Source: Dactylosporangium sp040689395 | Lineage (GTDB): Bacteria; Actinomycetota; Actinomycetes; Mycobacteriales; Micromonosporaceae | DNA length: 64,000 nt | Reading direction: 5' to 3' | NCBI RefSeq assembly: GCF_040689395.1 | Contig: NZ_JBFAZX010000021.1 | Span: 68,623 to 132,622 of the forward strand | Shown here: positions 62,120-64,000 of the stretch, piece after piece | Numbering within the stretch: position 1 is the stretch's first letter | How the letters are laid out: each line of letters starts with the position of its first letter | Translations under genes and position numbers: made by a program | The notes under the pieces: generated by a model | The model's input: the letters and a program-made list of their open reading frames with translations, nothing else | Told to the model about the DNA's origin: nothing | The model's database searches: none

Positions 62120-62530
62120 TCACCTGGCCGCGACGCCCAGCTCGTAGCCGTTGACCAGGTCGCAGTCGATGCCGATGACGCAGTTCATCGACGCGTCGAC
62201 CCAGGGGTTGAGCTCGCGCTCGTACCGGGCCAGCCGCGCCTCGTCGAGCACGAGCCGGGCGGCGCCGGTCACCACCACCGTCCAGCCGATCTGGCGCTCC
62301 AGGTCGATCATGTCGGCCTCGTAGGCGACGACGACCGAACCGTCCATGGTGGCAGCGCTCGCCAGGCTGGTGCCGAGGTTGCTGCGGATGACGATGGTGT
62401 CGCCGTCGAGCAGGTGATTGACGGGTCTGATCGCGGGTAACGCTCGCACGGTGAACACGACCCGGCCGATCGGCACGGAGGCCAGCAGTTCCAGGCAACG
62501 TTCACGGCTCAGCGGTTGCAGCGCCGCCAT
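62120..62530 (-). CDS. Pyridoxamine-5'-phosphate-oxidase-like (PPOX) flavin-binding protein
   Basis: 136 residues from the ATG at 62530 (GAAGGAGGG upstream). The split-barrel marks are ELLASVPIGRVVFTVRALPA, IRPVNHLLDGDTIVIRSNLG and GWTVVVTGAARLVLDEARLA. Small PPOX proteins bind FMN or F420 and are common in actinobacteria, several being DosR-induced. Cofactor not decided from sequence. A DosR-like box lies upstream. Confidence 0.9.
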   Translation of the reverse strand: MAALQPLSRERCLELLASVPIGRVVFTVRALPAIRPVNHLLDGDTIVIRSNLGTSLASAATMDGSVVVAYEADMIDLERQIGWTVVVTGAARLVLDEARLARYERELNPWVDASMNCVIGIDCDLVNGYELGVAAR

Positions 62531-62599
62531 CCGTGCCCTCCTTCCCCATTCACCGACGGATCACCGCCGAACTGTGCGGCACGTCCCCGAGGGACGCCA

Positions 62600-62613
62600 G
62601 AGACCAAAGACCC
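62600..62613. promoter_or_regulatory. DosR-like box upstream of the PPOX gene
   Basis: On the minus strand the sequence reads GGGTCTTTGGTCTC, close to the mycobacterial box GGGACTTTNGTCCC. It is 70-83 bp before the start. Confidence 0.5.
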
Positions 62614-62715
62614 GGCTTCAGCGGGACCTTATGACCGCGCCACCGCACTTGACCCGCTCCGGGCCGCACCGCGCGGGCCGGGCCGCGCGGGCCCGCACCG
62701 CCTCAGCAGACCGCT

Positions 62716-63402
62716 TCAGGATATGACCGGCGCCCGGTAGGAACGCGGCTCATCCTCGGTCTTCGCGGAAAGATGGCTGACCACGTCGACCACCCCGTCG
62801 ACCCGCTCGATCTGGCGGACCACGGAGGGGACCACCGAGCTGCGCTCGACCTCGCCCAGCAGCGTCACCACACCGTCGTCAACCTCGACCCGCATCTGGG
62901 AGCGCTCGACGCCGACCAGCCCGTCGAGGGCCTCGGCCAGGATCTCCCGGTGAATCTCCGCGTCCGAGCGCAGGAAGACCTTCAGCAGGTCGCGGCGGGT
63001 CACCATGCCGATGATCCGGCCCAGTTCGTCGACGACCGGCAGCCGCTTCAGCCCGGCCGCCTCCATGATCCGCGCCGCTGCCGGCAGCGAGGTCGTGCCC
63101 ATGACGGTGACCGCCGGGGCGTTCATCAGCTCGCCCGCGGCGGTCGCGTGCGCCTTGCCGCGCGCCTGGCGCGTGTGGCGGGCCTCGAACAGCCGGACCC
63201 GGTCGTCGTCGCCGGCGAACTCGATCTTCGCCAGCAGGTCCGCCGACGACACGACGCCGACGACACGGTCGAAGGCGTCGACCACCGGCACCGCGTTGAC
63301 CTCGTGCGCCTCCAGCAGGTCGACGATCTCCTTGAACGGGGTGTCCTCCTGCACCGACACCGCCCCGATGGTCATCACGTCCGCCACGTTCCACCGGCTC
63401 AT
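62716..63402 (-). CDS. CBS-pair and BON domain protein 3
   Basis: 228 residues from the ATG at 63402 (GAAGGAGG upstream). CBS motifs: VADVMTIGAVSVQEDTPFKE ... GVVSSADLLAKIEF and AGELMNAPAVTVMGTTSLPA ... GMVTRRDLLKVFLR. BON end: VEVDDGVVTLLGEVERSSVV. It is the closest relative of the 53218-53904 protein and has the same length. Possible DosR-like boxes lie 71-84 bp upstream (63473-63486) and just beyond (63494-63510). Confidence 0.9.
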   Translation of the reverse strand: MSRWNVADVMTIGAVSVQEDTPFKEIVDLLEAHEVNAVPVVDAFDRVVGVVSSADLLAKIEFAGDDDRVRLFEARHTRQARGKAHATAAGELMNAPAVTVMGTTSLPAAARIMEAAGLKRLPVVDELGRIIGMVTRRDLLKVFLRSDAEIHREILAEALDGLVGVERSQMRVEVDDGVVTLLGEVERSSVVPSVVRQIERVDGVVDVVSHLSAKTEDEPRSYRAPVIS

Positions 63403-63801
63403 CTGCGGCCTCCTTCGTCGTGTCATCACGTCGTCACGCCCCGACCGTATGACCGGGCCCGATCGGCGGGCAGGGCCCAACGGCACCGTCGCCGGGTGCC
63501 GTTGGACACCGTCCGCGCGGGGCCAGGACCGGTGCGCAACAGCGTGTGCGACCCCCCAGCCATAGACGGCGGTTCCCCGCCCACCACAGCCGGTTCCTCT
63601 TGGGAGGACAGCTTCCAACAGGCTCCAACCTGGAGGTTCGATCGCTATGCGGACCTGGTGTCACACCGCAGAGGGTCTATGTCCCGGCGTGGTCGTCTCA
63701 GAAGTCGTCATCGTCGATGAAGCGCAGGCGCGCTTGGCTGGGGATCCACGAAGTTGAACGTCCTGGCGCCAGTCAGCCGGACTGTGGACCTGGTCAATGC
63801 C
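63403..63801. other. 399-bp gap between CBS-BON gene 3 and the LysR-type gene
   Basis: Near the CBS gene are two related elements, GGGCCCAACGGCAC (63473-63486) and GGGTGCCGTTGGACACC (63494-63510). Around 63698-63772 the minus strand has a short frame ending in ARLRFIDDDDF without a start, perhaps the 3' remnant of a lost gene. The base composition is less GC-rich from 63600 on. No complete gene or RNA is seen. Confidence 0.4.
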
Positions 63802-64000
63802 TTACGATGTTGCGTCTGAATGCTGTGCCCATTTCGGCGTCCACACCCTTTCATCGGGTGTGTCGACTCGTCTGGAGCTGAGGTGGTCGCGAAGTTTGCT
63901 GAGCGCGGGATGCGGGTTGTCCTCGCGCCAGATCAGTGACATCGGGTAGATCGGTGCCGGGTCGCGCACCGGTATGCGCCGCAGGTCGTAGCTGTCGGGC
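63802..64000 (-). CDS. LysR-family transcriptional regulator, C-terminal end (continues beyond window)
   Basis: About 66 residues before a TAA at 63802-63804; the frame is open to the window edge. The sequence VRDPAPIYPMSLIWREDNPH followed by PALSKLRDHL is the end of a LysR effector-binding domain, where the last strand and helix have this pattern. The tail continues about 30 residues past it. The DNA-binding part lies outside the window, so the target is unknown. Confidence 0.75.
   Translation of the reverse strand, partial: PDSYDLRRIPVRDPAPIYPMSLIWREDNPHPALSKLRDHLSSRRVDTPDERVWTPKWAQHSDATS

Noticed and set aside
63546..63881. A 111-codon + strand frame at the right end
   Set aside because: It has irregular codon use, no ribosome-binding site and no motif, and it overlaps the minus-strand LysR end at 63802.

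Overview
The window is very GC-rich bacterial DNA with near-saturated G/C third codon positions. The gene families point to a filamentous actinomycete: an actinobacterial-type gas vesicle cluster, PASTA-less Ser/Thr kinases, LAL and XRE regulators, secreted GH25/GH81/GH18 enzymes and a DosR/OsdR-type stress regulon. A Micromonosporaceae-like genus is my guess; this is inference, because no rRNA or marker gene is present.

Layout. 1-5.2 kb: the 3' end of an NhaA antiporter, an XRE-HTH/transmembrane/NBR1-like regulator, then four secreted proteins on the + strand (M15-like peptidase, small Cys-rich protein, I36-crystallin/NlpC-like protein, GH25 lysozyme). 5.3-11.2 kb: a minus-strand gas vesicle operon, transcribed GlsB-like protein - acidic protein - SRPBCC protein - gvpA - gvpF - gvpG - gvpO - gvpJ - gvpL - gvpS - gvpK, tightly packed with ATGA overlaps. 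11.4-14.3 kb: a membrane pseudokinase divergent from an intact Ser/Thr kinase that carries an extracellular CBM2-like domain. 14.4-15.8 kb: MarR, zinc-ribbon/STAS protein and a 70-aa zinc-ribbon paralog. 16-24 kb: polysaccharide degradation (GH81 under LacI-type palindromes, GH1 lipoprotein, GH18), plus two related helical proteins and a one-domain voltage-gated channel. 24.2-32.8 kb: regulators (GAF/APH-like, LAL), VIT and DUF2231 membrane proteins, a decaying flavin electron-transfer pair, and an OmpR-type two-component system.

32.9-38.8 kb and 50.4-63.4 kb hold genes typical of a DosR/DevR/OsdR hypoxia-dormancy regulon: a GAF sensor protein, five tandem universal stress proteins, four CBS proteins, two Acg-type nitroreductases, a PPOX protein, a CoA-binding protein, a P-type ATPase and a phosphoribosyltransferase fusion. 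Many start codons in this set have a near-palindromic box of the type GGGCCGAAGGTCCC about 40-95 bp upstream. A truncated [4Fe-4S] gene fragment and a cyclic-nucleotide-binding protein look like the remains of a hydrogenase operon.

The two halves of this stress region are separated by 39.2-50.0 kb, a single + strand operon with visibly more A/T in third codon positions. It encodes two acyl-CoA-dehydrogenase-type flavin monooxygenases, an SsuD-like and an NtaA/DszA-like LLM monooxygenase, and a complete peptide/nickel-type ABC importer including a fused permease-ATPase. I read it as a horizontally acquired organosulfur scavenging operon, ended by a 14-bp-stem terminator. The window ends inside a minus-strand LysR-type regulator.
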